A stretch of DNA of 64,000 nt, from positions 682,001 through 746,000 of the forward strand of contig NZ_FORS01000002.1 in the NCBI RefSeq assembly GCF_900114065.1, read 5' to 3'. Of this stretch, positions 18,101 through 26,284 are shown in pieces. The notes under the pieces were generated by a model. It was not told the origin of the DNA and made no database searches. It saw only the letters and a list, made by a program, of their open reading frames with translations. Source of the DNA: Stutzerimonas kunmingensis (lineage in GTDB: Bacteria; Pseudomonadota; Gammaproteobacteria; Pseudomonadales; Pseudomonadaceae). Position numbers and translations under genes: made by a program. How positions within the stretch are numbered: the stretch's first letter is position 1; the number at the start of each line of letters is the position of its first letter.

Positions 18101-19141
18101 ATGCGAATCCCAGACCTGCAGCAACGCCTCGCCGATATCGGCGCCAAGCCCCGTCATATCGGGCGAATGACCCGTGCCTGGCTCAGGGGCCTGCCGCTCG
18201 ATGTCGGCCGGCGCCAACAACAGGCCGAGGACTTCCTGCCGCTGAGCGTGCGCGCAGGGCTGCCGGCGCTGAGCGCCGAGATCGACGGTCTGGCGCGGCT
18301 GCGTTCCGAACATCCGGCGGCCGACGGTTCGGCGCGCCTGCTGGTGGAGCTGACCGATGGGCAGATGGTGGAAAGTGTCCTGCTGCCGCGAGACGGCCTG
18401 TGCGTGTCCAGTCAGGTCGGCTGCGCCGTTGGCTGCGTGTTCTGCATGACTGGCAAGAGCGGACTGCTGCGTCAGCTGGGCAGTGCCGAGATTGTTGCCC
18501 AGGTCGCCCTCGCCCGACGCTTCCGCCCGGTAAAGAAGGTGGTGTTCATGGGCATGGGCGAGCCCGCACACAATCTCGACAACGTGCTCGAAGCCATCGA
18601 CCTGCTCGGCACGGACGGCGGCATCGGCCACAAGAATCTGGTGTTCTCCACCGTCGGCGACATGCGCGTGTTCGAGCGTCTGCCGCAGCAGCGGGTCAAG
18701 CCGGCGCTGGCCCTGTCCCTGCACAGTACCGATGCGGCGCTGCGTCAGGCCCTGCTGCCGCGCGCGCCACAGATCGCACCCGACGAACTGGTCGACCTCG
18801 GCGAGGCCTACGCCCGCGCGACCGGATTCCCGATCCAGTACCAGTGGACACTGCTCAAGGGCATCAACGACAACCAGGATGAGATGGATGGCATCCTGCG
18901 CCTGCTCAAGGGCAAGTACGCGGTGATGAACCTGATCCCTTACAACAGTCTGGAAGATGACGAATATCAGCGTCCCGATGGCGAGCGCATCGTGCAGATC
19001 GTGCGTTACCTGCACAGTCGCGGCGTGCTGACCAAGGTACGCAACTCGGCCGGCCAGGACATCGACGGCGGGTGCGGCCAGCTCCGCGCCCGCGCCGAGC
19101 AGGTGCTCGATCGCAAGCGACGCGTTGATCGTGGGGCCTGA
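18101..19141 (+). CDS. RlmN-like radical SAM RNA methyltransferase paralogue
   Basis: A 346-residue radical SAM enzyme. The cluster motif is C108-x3-C112-x2-C115 (VGCAVGCVFC). C101 (LCVSSQVGC) and C325 (GGCGQL) correspond to the two catalytic cysteines of E. coli RlmN (118 and 355), so methylation through a methyl-Cys intermediate is expected. It is shorter than true RlmN, which in pseudomonads lies in another operon (with ndk and pilF, as I recall), so this is probably a second family member of unknown RNA target; misassignment of the housekeeping copy cannot be excluded. Confidence 0.85.
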   Translation: MRIPDLQQRLADIGAKPRHIGRMTRAWLRGLPLDVGRRQQQAEDFLPLSVRAGLPALSAEIDGLARLRSEHPAADGSARLLVELTDGQMVESVLLPRDGLCVSSQVGCAVGCVFCMTGKSGLLRQLGSAEIVAQVALARRFRPVKKVVFMGMGEPAHNLDNVLEAIDLLGTDGGIGHKNLVFSTVGDMRVFERLPQQRVKPALALSLHSTDAALRQALLPRAPQIAPDELVDLGEAYARATGFPIQYQWTLLKGINDNQDEMDGILRLLKGKYAVMNLIPYNSLEDDEYQRPDGERIVQIVRYLHSRGVLTKVRNSAGQDIDGGCGQLRARAEQVLDRKRRVDRGA

Positions 19142-19222
19142 ACCCACAAGCCCCCGTCACTGTCCCAGCGCAATACTCACGCCGCCCACACCGCCCATCT
19201 CAGCAAGGAAAGCGCAAGTCGC

Positions 19223-20539
19223 ATGCACACATTGGAACAACTGGAACGTGGCGAGCTGGCCGGAATACGCCGCCTCGATCTCTCGGCCGACCTGCAGAGC
19301 TTCCCGGAGGCGATCTTCGCCCTCGCCGATACGCTGGAAGTGCTGAATCTCTCCGGCAACCGCCTCAAGAGCCTGCCGTCCGACCTGTCCCGTCTGCGCA
19401 AGCTGCGCATTCTGTTCTGCTCGGACAACCTCTTCACCGGGGTGCCGGACTGCCTCGGCGACTGCGAGCAGTTGGAGATGATCGGCTTCAAAGCCAATCA
19501 GATTCGCCATCTGCCCGCCGCCGCGTTGCCATCGGCGTTGCGCTGGCTGATCCTCACCGACAACCGGCTGCAGGCATTGCCTGACGAGATCGGCAATTGC
19601 CGCCACTTGCAGAAACTGATGCTCGCTGGCAACCAGCTGTCTTCGCTGCCGGATTCGCTGGCCAATTGCGTCAACCTGGAATTGCTGCGCATCGCCGCCA
19701 ACCGCCTGCCAGCGCTGCCCGACTGGGTGCTGACACTGCCGCGACTCAGCTGGCTGGCCGCTGCCGGCAACCCCTTCAGCGACACCAGCGAAGCGATGAG
19801 GCTCGCTCGTCATTCGCTGCCGGCGATCCCGCGCGAACAAGTCGTTTTGCACGAGCAACTGGGCCAGGGTGCGTCGGGCATCATCTACCGTGCCGCATGG
19901 CAGCCGAGCGGACAGTCGCCCAAGCAAATGGCCGCCAAGCTGTTCAAGGGCCATGTCACCAGCGACGGCCTGCCCCACAGCGAGATGGCAGCCTGCGTAT
20001 CCGCTGGCGCCCATCCAAATCTGATCGATGTTGCCGGGCCGCTGGCTGATCAGCCGGGCCAAACGCCGGGTCTGCTGATGGATCTGGTCGAGTCGGCCTT
20101 CCTGCCGCTGGCTGGTCCGCCGTCGCTGGTCAGTTGCACACGCGATTGCTACGCCGAGGATCGAACCTTTACCGTGGAGCAGGCGCTGCGCATCGCCCGC
20201 GGCACCGCCTCGGCGGTCGCTCACCTGCATCAGCGCGGCATCCTGCATGGCGATCTGTACGCCCATAATCTGCTGGTCGATCCAACGGGCGAATGCCTGC
20301 TCAGCGATTTCGGCGCTGCCTCGTTCTTCGAGCCGGAGAGTGCCACTGGCCAAGCGCTGCAACGCATCGAATCGCGCGCTTTCGGTTGTCTGCTGGAAGA
20401 GTTGCTGCAACGCTGCCCAGACCTCGAAAACGATTCGCATCGGCACACTCTGTTCGAGCTACAGAATCAGTGCATGTCAGAGCAGCCAGAAGGCCGTCCA
20501 AACTTCAGTCAGTTGCACACCACTCTCGCCGCGCTCTGA
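19223..20539 (+). CDS. Leucine-rich-repeat protein kinase
   Basis: The 438-residue soluble protein carries about six to seven leucine-rich repeats (residues 15-190; for example LEVLNLSGNRLKSLP) fused to a protein-kinase-like domain (205-438). Kinase elements: glycine loop LGQGASGIIY (213-222), K239 (AAKLF), possible helix-C E254, catalytic loop HGDLYAHN (342-349; Gly instead of Arg, so a non-RD kinase) and DFG (362-364). Only about 20 residues separate DFG from the helix-F region RAFGCLLEELL, and there is no APE, so the activation segment is unusually short. AAGGAAAG precedes the ATG. Substrate unknown. Confidence 0.88.
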   Translation: MHTLEQLERGELAGIRRLDLSADLQSFPEAIFALADTLEVLNLSGNRLKSLPSDLSRLRKLRILFCSDNLFTGVPDCLGDCEQLEMIGFKANQIRHLPAAALPSALRWLILTDNRLQALPDEIGNCRHLQKLMLAGNQLSSLPDSLANCVNLELLRIAANRLPALPDWVLTLPRLSWLAAAGNPFSDTSEAMRLARHSLPAIPREQVVLHEQLGQGASGIIYRAAWQPSGQSPKQMAAKLFKGHVTSDGLPHSEMAACVSAGAHPNLIDVAGPLADQPGQTPGLLMDLVESAFLPLAGPPSLVSCTRDCYAEDRTFTVEQALRIARGTASAVAHLHQRGILHGDLYAHNLLVDPTGECLLSDFGAASFFEPESATGQALQRIESRAFGCLLEELLQRCPDLENDSHRHTLFELQNQCMSEQPEGRPNFSQLHTTLAAL

Positions 20540-20563
20540 CGCGCTTTCCGGAGCGACCCCGCA

Positions 20564-21013
20564 ATGAACTCACCCAAAGCAGACGAAGAACATACGCCCT
20601 ACCCTAAACCCTACTCGGATGCGGCGGTCGATCAGGACCCGTTCATCCGTGGTTTGAAACAGCGCCTGCCCGAGCACTTGCGTGAATCCTTCAGCGAAGA
20701 GCAGCTCGATGCCCTGCGTGGGGTGTTCGGCGCGCGGTCATGGGTCAAGCACCGCGTCGATCTGCGCGGGACGGTGAAGGTGTGGCGCGACCGCTATTAC
20801 TTCGCAATCGTCGCCGGTCGCAACAAGCGAAACCTGACCCGTCCCCAGCAAAATCTCTCGCTGGTGGCCAAGGCTGCATTGGCGACCTTGTTCCTGCTGT
20901 TTTCTGCATTGGTAGGGCTGGTGATCCTGTACGTGCTCAAGTCAGCGCTGGGGATCAATCTTTTCCCGGGATTCTCGTTGGGACTTTGGGACTGGCTCAA
21001 AGAGAGTCTCTAG
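20564..21013 (+). CDS. Conserved small membrane protein (149 aa)
   Basis: The 149-residue protein has a soluble N-terminal part (1-100; includes GLKQRLPEHLRESFSEEQ and a basic patch GRNKRNLTRPQQN), one strong membrane segment (about 103-127) and a C-terminal amphipathic tail (NLFPGFSLGLWDWLKESL). It starts 24 bases after the kinase stop with a GGAG site, so it probably shares that transcript. I do not recognise a named family. The context hints at a membrane partner for the LRR kinase; that is inference. Confidence 0.75.
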   Translation: MNSPKADEEHTPYPKPYSDAAVDQDPFIRGLKQRLPEHLRESFSEEQLDALRGVFGARSWVKHRVDLRGTVKVWRDRYYFAIVAGRNKRNLTRPQQNLSLVAKAALATLFLLFSALVGLVILYVLKSALGINLFPGFSLGLWDWLKESL

Positions 21014-21088
21014 ATGAAGCCCGCCACAACGTGCGGCGAGAATGTACCGCTCGACTAGACTCCGGAGAAGCCGCGATTGGAGGCAGTC

Positions 21089-21319
21089 ATGTCCGAGACA
21101 CCAATGAAAGACGATCAGGAAAAGACTCTGACGCTTCGCGAAATGCTGAGCAGCGTTCTGGCTGCGGCACTGGGCGTACAGAGCGGCAAGAACAGAGCCC
21201 GGGATTTCAGCCATGGAAAACCCAGCCACTTCATCATTCTCGGCGTGGGTTTCACCGTTCTGTTCGTGCTGGTGATCCTGGGGTTGGTGAAACTGGTGCT
21301 CTATCTGGTTGGGAGCTGA
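21089..21319 (+). CDS. DUF2970 family small membrane protein (76 aa)
   Basis: The ATG at 21089 is fixed by TTGGAGG five bases upstream. The 76-residue product has a charged N-terminus, an amphipathic stretch TLREMLSSVLAAALGVQSG, then DFSHGKPSHFIILGVGFTVL leading into one membrane segment (about 48-72), the layout of DUF2970 proteins. It follows the 149-residue membrane protein gene after 75 bases. Function unknown. Confidence 0.8.
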   Translation: MSETPMKDDQEKTLTLREMLSSVLAAALGVQSGKNRARDFSHGKPSHFIILGVGFTVLFVLVILGLVKLVLYLVGS

Positions 21320-21326
21320 GCTTTTA

Positions 21327-21428
21327 CTACTGATGGCTGACCCAGAAGATCGCGGTGCCCACCGCGAGCATGATCAGACTGAAGATAGCCGCGGCGTCCA
21401 CCACACTGTCGCGCTGTTCGTTTCTCAC
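21327..21428 (-). CDS. 33-residue single-span membrane protein
   Basis: A short gene read leftward from a GTG at 21428 to TAG at 21327. AGAGGAG lies seven bases before the GTG, a near-perfect ribosome site. The product starts MRNEQRDSVVDAAAIFSLI, continues MLAVGTAIFWVSHQ, and so has a charged N-terminus, one membrane span (about residues 12-30) and a three-residue tail. It lies between the converging DUF2970 gene and the cysI promoter region. Strong ribosome site, sensible topology and lack of overlap with any other gene support it. No named family recognised. Confidence 0.72.
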   Translation of the reverse strand: MRNEQRDSVVDAAAIFSLIMLAVGTAIFWVSHQ

Positions 21429-21513
21429 GGAAGTTCTCCTCTAGCGGTTCGATGATATCGACAGCTTCTTTGAGGCAGTTAAGACCACTGTTGTGCGTTG
21501 CTCAAGGGCAGCG

Positions 21514-21580
21514 GGTTATAAGTCCATTTGGCTTGGTTTGGTTCTAAACATATTCCCAAACATCACTTTTGCGTATAACC
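21514..21580 (+). promoter_or_regulatory. A/T-rich cysI upstream region with inverted repeat
   Basis: Ahead of cysI the base composition drops sharply. GGTTATA at 21514-21520 is matched by TATAACC at 21574-21580, with TGGTTCTAAACATATTCCCAAACA between. CysB, the usual activator of sulfur genes, binds loosely conserved A/T-rich sites, so this is a candidate control region. Promoter boxes cannot be placed with confidence. Confidence 0.4.
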
Positions 21581-21664
21581 ACGAGCTGGTATCGTGCCGC
21601 CCTCCCTTAATGGGTGCGCGGCCGTGCGCGCGAATGCTGTAGACAGCCTGAAAACAGGACATTT

Positions 21665-23323
21665 ATGTACGTTTACGATCAGTACGACCAACACATCATC
21701 GAGGATCGGGTCCGGCAGTTCCGCGACCAGACTCGCCGCTTCCTGGCTGGCGAACTCGCTGATGAAGAATTCCGCCCGCTGCGCCTGCAGAATGGCCTGT
21801 ACATCCAGCGCTACGCGCCGATGCTGCGCGTAGCCGTGCCTTACGGGCTGCTGTCCTCCACCCAGGTACGCAAGCTGGCCGAGATCGCACGTCATTACGA
21901 CAAGGGATACGCGCACATCAGTACCCGGACCAACGTGCAGTTCAATTGGCCCGAGCTGGAAGACGTGCCGGAAATTCTTGCCGAGCTGGCCACCGTGCAG
22001 ATGCACGCCATCCAGACCAGCGGCAACTGCATCCGCAACACCACCACCGACCAGTTCGCCGGTGTCGCCAAGGACGAGCTGATCGATCCCCGCCCGTGGT
22101 GCGAGATCATTCGCCAGTGGTCGACCTTCCACCCCGAATTCGCCTTCCTGCCGCGCAAGTTCAAGATCGCCGTCAACGGCGCGGTCAGCGACCGGGCCGC
22201 CATCGAGGTGCACGATATCGGCCTGGAAGCGGTGAAGAACGAGGCCGGCGACCTGGGCTTCCGCGTTTCGGTCGGTGGCGGCCTCGGCCGGACCCCGATC
22301 GTCGGCAGCTTCATCAACGAATTTCTGCCTTGGCAGCACCTGTTGAGCTATCTCGACGCCATCCTGCGGGTCTATAACCGCTATGGCCGTCGTGACAACA
22401 AGTTCAAGGCACGCATCAAGATTTTGGTCAAGGCGCTCACGCCAGAAGTTTTTGCCGAGCGCGTCGATGCCGAATGGGCGCATCTCAAGGACGGCCCGAC
22501 GACGCTGACCGAAGCTGAAGTTCAGCGTGTCAGCAAGTTTTTCGTCGATCCGGAGTACAAAGCCCTGGAAGACCAGAGCGCTGCGCTCGCCCAGCTGGAC
22601 GCAGAGCATCCAGGCTTTGCCCGCTGGCGCCAGCGCAACGTGGTCGCACACAAGAAGCCCGGCTACGCGGCAGTCACCCTCTCGCTGAAGAGCACTGGCG
22701 TGGCGCCCGGCGACGTCACCGACAAGCAGCTCGATGCCATCGCCGATCTGGCCGATCGCTACAGCTTCGGCGAGGTGCGCAACTCCCACGAGCAGAACAT
22801 GATTCTGGCCGATGTCGAGCAGGCCAAGCTGTTCGAGCTGTGGCATGAACTGCGCGAATTGGGTCTGGCCACGCCGAACATCGGCCTGCTGACCGACATC
22901 ATCTGCTGCCCTGGCGGCGACTTCTGCTCGCTGGCCAACGCCAAGTCGATCCCAATCGCCGAATCCATCCAGCGTCGCTTCGATAACCTCGATTACCTGT
23001 TCGACCTGGGCAACATCGACCTGAACATCTCAGGCTGCATGAACGCCTGCGGTCACCACCATGTCGGCCATATTGGCATTCTGGGCGTGGACAAGAAGGG
23101 CGCGGAGTTCTACCAGGTTTCGCTGGGCGGCAGTTCCGGCCGTGACGCGAGCCTCGGCCAGATCCTCGGCCCATCCTTCGCCCAGGACTCGATGCCAGAT
23201 GTGATCGAAAAGATCATCAACGTTTACGTGGAGCAGCGTACCGAAGATGAACAGTTCATCGACACTTACCGCCGCATCGGCATTGATCCCTTCAAGGAGC
23301 GCGTCTATGCAGCGAATCATTAA
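21665..23323 (+). CDS. cysI: Assimilatory sulfite reductase, sirohaem/Fe-S subunit
   Basis: The 552-residue enzyme reduces sulfite to sulfide in cysteine synthesis. It has two ferredoxin-like halves and two nitrite/sulfite reductase repeats; HISTRTNVQFNW (about 79-90) is the first sirohaem-contacting segment. The 4Fe-4S/sirohaem ligands are Cx5C in CCPGGDFCSLA and Cx3C in GCMNACGHHH. No flavoprotein CysJ gene is adjacent, which fits the Pseudomonas type thought to use another electron donor. Its 3' end overlaps the DUF934 gene by 17 bases. Confidence 0.95.
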   Translation: MYVYDQYDQHIIEDRVRQFRDQTRRFLAGELADEEFRPLRLQNGLYIQRYAPMLRVAVPYGLLSSTQVRKLAEIARHYDKGYAHISTRTNVQFNWPELEDVPEILAELATVQMHAIQTSGNCIRNTTTDQFAGVAKDELIDPRPWCEIIRQWSTFHPEFAFLPRKFKIAVNGAVSDRAAIEVHDIGLEAVKNEAGDLGFRVSVGGGLGRTPIVGSFINEFLPWQHLLSYLDAILRVYNRYGRRDNKFKARIKILVKALTPEVFAERVDAEWAHLKDGPTTLTEAEVQRVSKFFVDPEYKALEDQSAALAQLDAEHPGFARWRQRNVVAHKKPGYAAVTLSLKSTGVAPGDVTDKQLDAIADLADRYSFGEVRNSHEQNMILADVEQAKLFELWHELRELGLATPNIGLLTDIICCPGGDFCSLANAKSIPIAESIQRRFDNLDYLFDLGNIDLNISGCMNACGHHHVGHIGILGVDKKGAEFYQVSLGGSSGRDASLGQILGPSFAQDSMPDVIEKIINVYVEQRTEDEQFIDTYRRIGIDPFKERVYAANH

Positions 23324-23807
23324 GAACGATCAACTGGTCGACGAGACCTGGCATCTGCTGCCCAAGGAACAGACGCTCGACGACCTGTGCAATAGCGACG
23401 ATCTGATCGTGCCGCTGCATCTCTGGCTGGACCATGCCCATGCGCTGAAAGCCCGCGACGGCGGCCTCGGGGTCTGGCTCGATGCCAACGAGCAGATCGA
23501 GGACATCGCAGACGACCTGGCGCACTTCCAGGTCATCGCGCTGAATTTCCCCAGCTTCACCGACGGCCGCCACTACTCCAGTGCCCGCCTTTTGCGCGAG
23601 CGCTACGGCTACAAAGGCGAGATCCGCGCCATCGGCGATGTGCTGCGGGACCAGCTGTTCTACATGCGTCGCTGCGGCTTCGATGCGTTCGCCATTCGCG
23701 CCGATCGGGACCCGGTCGACGCGCTGGAAGGCTTGAAGGACTTTTCGGTGACCTATCAGGCCGCGGCCGACGATGAGCGCCCGCTGTTCCGCCGTCGCCA
23801 GAGCTGA
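23307..23807 (+). CDS. DUF934 protein, sulfite reductase partner
   Basis: The 166-residue protein begins MQRIIKNDQLVDETWHLL. Its ATG lies inside the end of cysI, with AAGGAG eight bases before it, so translation is coupled. The DUF934 family nearly always sits beside cysI in proteobacteria lacking cysJ; conserved stretches include PSFTDGRHYSSARLLRER (about 92-109) and GDVLRDQLFYMRRCGFDAF. Its role in sulfite reduction (assembly or electron transfer) is not established. A bidirectional terminator follows. Confidence 0.88.
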   Translation: MQRIIKNDQLVDETWHLLPKEQTLDDLCNSDDLIVPLHLWLDHAHALKARDGGLGVWLDANEQIEDIADDLAHFQVIALNFPSFTDGRHYSSARLLRERYGYKGEIRAIGDVLRDQLFYMRRCGFDAFAIRADRDPVDALEGLKDFSVTYQAAADDERPLFRRRQS

Positions 23808-23834
23808 TACCAGCCCGGTCGATTGCGACAAATA

Positions 23835-23860
23835 AAAAGCCCGCCTATTGGCGGGCTTTT
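23835..23860. terminator. Bidirectional intrinsic terminator
   Basis: AAAAGCCCGCC, a four-base loop TATT, then GGCGGGCTTTT form an 11-bp stem with A and T tracts on either side. It can stop the cysI-DUF934 transcript and also the converging small gene at 23868. Confidence 0.9.
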
Positions 23861-23867
23861 CATTGCT

Positions 23868-23969
23868 TCATTGATACATCCAGAAGTTGGGGTGTTCGAC
23901 CGGCGTGGTGACTACATCGGCCTTTTTTCCGGCAGCGATCTGTTTGATCTTCTCGGCGAGCTTCTTCAT
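23868..23969 (-). CDS. Putative 33-residue basic protein
   Basis: Read leftward from ATG 23969 to TGA 23868, with CCGAGGA eight bases before the ATG. The product starts MKKLAEKIKQIAAGKKADVV and ends TTPVEHPNFWMYQ: a basic amphipathic helix followed by a short aromatic tail. It ends just before the shared terminator, as expected for a real gene. A second frame from an ATG closer to the GAGGA (MSHEEARRED...) is possible but is compositionally poor. Family and function unknown. Confidence 0.55.
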   Translation of the reverse strand: MKKLAEKIKQIAAGKKADVVTTPVEHPNFWMYQ

Positions 23970-24076
23970 GAGACATTTCCTCGGTTGCGATCAGGAGTGG
24001 CGCTAGATTCCGCCAATTACCGCTGCCGAGGAAATTCATTGCCACTATCGCGGCGATAAGCCAGCACGTGTGGAAT

Positions 24077-25069
24077 TCAGTCCACGCGGACCAGCACTCG
24101 ACCCACCTGGCCGCCGGCCAGAATGCGCACGATCGCCGTCGGTAACTCCTCCAGCCCGACCTCCTGCGAGAGGTCGTCCAGATTGGCCAGCTTCCACTGC
24201 AGCGATAGCTTGTCCCACATGGAAGCCTTGACTACCAGCGGGATCTCCACCGAATCAACACCCAGCAGATTCACGCCGCGAAGAATGAACGGAAGCACGC
24301 TGGCCTGGAAATGCGTCCCGGCGGTAAGGCCGCAACAGGCCACGCTGGCACCGCGCTGTAGCGACTTCACCACGTTGAACAGGATGTCTCCGCCAACGGT
24401 GTCCACCGCCCCGCCCCATTGTTCCTTGAGCAACGCTTTCTCCACACCAGCCTGCAGTGCGGCGCGCTCGACGATCTGGCTAGCCCCCAGGCGAGTAAGG
24501 AAGTCCGCCTGATCAGCCTTGCCCGTGACCGCCGCAACCTTGTAGCCAAGACTGGCCAATAGCGCCACCGCTATGCTGCCAACGCCACCCGTCGCGCCAG
24601 TGACCAGCACGGGCGCTTCGCCTGGCTCAAGACCCGCCTGTTCCAGCTTGTCGACGCAGAGGGCCGCGGTCAGCCCGGCCGTGCCGAGGATCATAGCCTC
24701 GCGCAACGAAAGCCCCTGCGGGCGCTTGATCACCCAGGCCGCCGGAACGCGGATGTACTGGCCGAAGCCACCGGCGGTGTTCATGCCCAGGTCGTAGCCC
24801 GTGACAATCACCTCATCGCCTTCGGCGAACTCACCGACGCTGGACGAAGCCACGACACCCGCGGCGTCGATGCCTGGCGTATGGGGAAATGAGCGGGTCA
24901 CGCCGCGATTGCCGCTCGCCGATAGCGCATCCTTGAAGTTCAGCGAGGAGTAATGCACCCGAATGAGTACCTCACCGGCTGGCAGCTCGTCGGTAGTACG
25001 TTCGACGATACGGGTTTCGAAACGACCCTCGGTCGTCTCGCTGACTTGTAGTGCCTTGAAGCTGCTCAT
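24077..25069 (-). CDS. acuI: Zinc-free MDR oxidoreductase, AcuI/YhdH family
   Basis: The 330-residue medium-chain reductase fits the YhdH/AcuI group, NADPH-dependent acrylyl-CoA reductases. The N-terminal catalytic domain (1-125) has YSSLNFKDALSASGNRG; the Rossmann domain has TGATGGVGSIAV (about 157-168). Zinc ligands are absent, as expected. AcuI removes toxic acryloyl-CoA formed, for example, in propionate or DMSP metabolism. It starts 13 bases downstream of the sohB stop, so the two genes are probably co-transcribed. Confidence 0.88.
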   Translation of the reverse strand: MSSFKALQVSETTEGRFETRIVERTTDELPAGEVLIRVHYSSLNFKDALSASGNRGVTRSFPHTPGIDAAGVVASSSVGEFAEGDEVIVTGYDLGMNTAGGFGQYIRVPAAWVIKRPQGLSLREAMILGTAGLTAALCVDKLEQAGLEPGEAPVLVTGATGGVGSIAVALLASLGYKVAAVTGKADQADFLTRLGASQIVERAALQAGVEKALLKEQWGGAVDTVGGDILFNVVKSLQRGASVACCGLTAGTHFQASVLPFILRGVNLLGVDSVEIPLVVKASMWDKLSLQWKLANLDDLSQEVGLEELPTAIVRILAGGQVGRVLVRVD

Positions 25070-25082
25070 GCGGTTCCCCTTG

Positions 25083-26105
25083 TCATTGCCAAAAACGTTG
25101 TTCGTTCAGCCGGCTCCAGCCTTTCAGCAAGCCGTGCTCCATAACCGTACTGGCCGCCATGCCGAAGCGCTCGGGCAGGCTTTTCTTCTGTATGTAATGC
25201 AACTGGAACAGTTCCGCTTCCTGAGCGCGCTCGGCGAGATACTGATCGCTGGTCTTGAGTTCGTCCGCCAGATGCTTGCCCAACGCGGCAATGCCCAGCC
25301 ACACCTCTCCCGTCGCCACGTCATCTATCGACAGGTTCTGCCGGTAACGCGCGACGAAGTTCTTGAACAGCTCGTGGGTCGTCTCCAGGTCTTCCTGGAA
25401 CTTCTCGCGGCCCTTCTCGGTGTTCTCGCCGAACACGGTCAACGTGCGCTTGTACTCGCCAGCGGTCAGCACTTCGAAATCGACATCGTGCTTCTTCAGC
25501 AGTCGATGCACATTCGGCAGCTGTGCCACCACGCCAATGGAACCGAGAATGGCGAACGGTGCGGTGAGAATGCGATTGCCGATACAGGCCATCATGTAGC
25601 CGCCGCTGGCTGCGACCTTGTCGACACAGACGGTCAGAGGCACGCCGGCATCTCGAATGCGCACCAGCTGCGAGGCAGCCAGGCCATAGCCATGGACCAT
25701 GCCGCCACCACTTTCCAGGCGCAACACCACCTCATCCTGCGGCGTCGCCATGGTCAGCAGCGCGGTGATCTCGTGGCGCAGGTTGTCTACTGCAGACGCG
25801 CGAATATCGCCATCGAAATCGAGAACGAAGACTCGAGCTGGAGACTCGGCCTTCCTGTTCTGCTTGGCCGCCTTCGCTTCGCGCTTGCGCAATGCCTTGA
25901 ACGCGTCCTTCTCCATTACGGCCTGCTCCAGGCGCTCACGCATGGATTTGTAGAATTCGTTGAGCTTGTGCACCTCGAGGTGCCCACCACTCTGTTTGCT
26001 GCGCCCCCGCCGCATCGAAGCCAGCGCGATGAGCACGATCACGATCGCCACGACCAACGTGACGGTCTTTGCCAGGAAGCTGGCATAGTCGACAAGAAAT
26101 TCCAC
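25083..26105 (-). CDS. sohB: Inner-membrane serine protease SohB (S49)
   Basis: A 340-residue peptidase of the S49/SppA family. Residues 8-30 form the membrane anchor. The nucleophile Ser is in VAASGGYMMAC (about 186) and the Lys general base in LTAGEYKRTLT (about 239), giving a Ser/Lys dyad active outside the cytoplasm. The GTG at 26105 is chosen because GGGGGAT lies just upstream and the protein then begins like E. coli SohB; an upstream ATG at 26138 would add residues not found in the family. In E. coli, sohB in multicopy suppresses htrA loss. Confidence 0.92.
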   Translation of the reverse strand: MEFLVDYASFLAKTVTLVVAIVIVLIALASMRRGRSKQSGGHLEVHKLNEFYKSMRERLEQAVMEKDAFKALRKREAKAAKQNRKAESPARVFVLDFDGDIRASAVDNLRHEITALLTMATPQDEVVLRLESGGGMVHGYGLAASQLVRIRDAGVPLTVCVDKVAASGGYMMACIGNRILTAPFAILGSIGVVAQLPNVHRLLKKHDVDFEVLTAGEYKRTLTVFGENTEKGREKFQEDLETTHELFKNFVARYRQNLSIDDVATGEVWLGIAALGKHLADELKTSDQYLAERAQEAELFQLHYIQKKSLPERFGMAASTVMEHGLLKGWSRLNEQRFWQ

Positions 26106-26284
26106 GTATCCCCCTCGATGAGTTCCGATCGCCGACAAACTACCTTCGGCGGCATGCCGCCAGCATACCGGCGGGCCTGTACCTGAGCCAGCGCGAGCGA
26201 TTCAAACAAACGTTCGAATTATCGTTGACACTCCCGAACGATGTCCCTACCCTCGCGAAAAACAGTGCCGGCCGGAGCAGCAGC

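Noticed and set aside
23860..24045. Alternative minus-strand frame overlapping the 33-codon gene (MSHEEARRED...)
   Set aside because: Its ATG directly abuts the GAGGA, its composition is Arg/Asp/His-rich and shadow-like, and the MKKLAEK frame has proper spacing.
25083..26186. Plus-strand frame of over 400 codons across sohB
   Set aside because: Antisense to SohB, which has a complete Ser/Lys dyad, membrane anchor and ribosome site.
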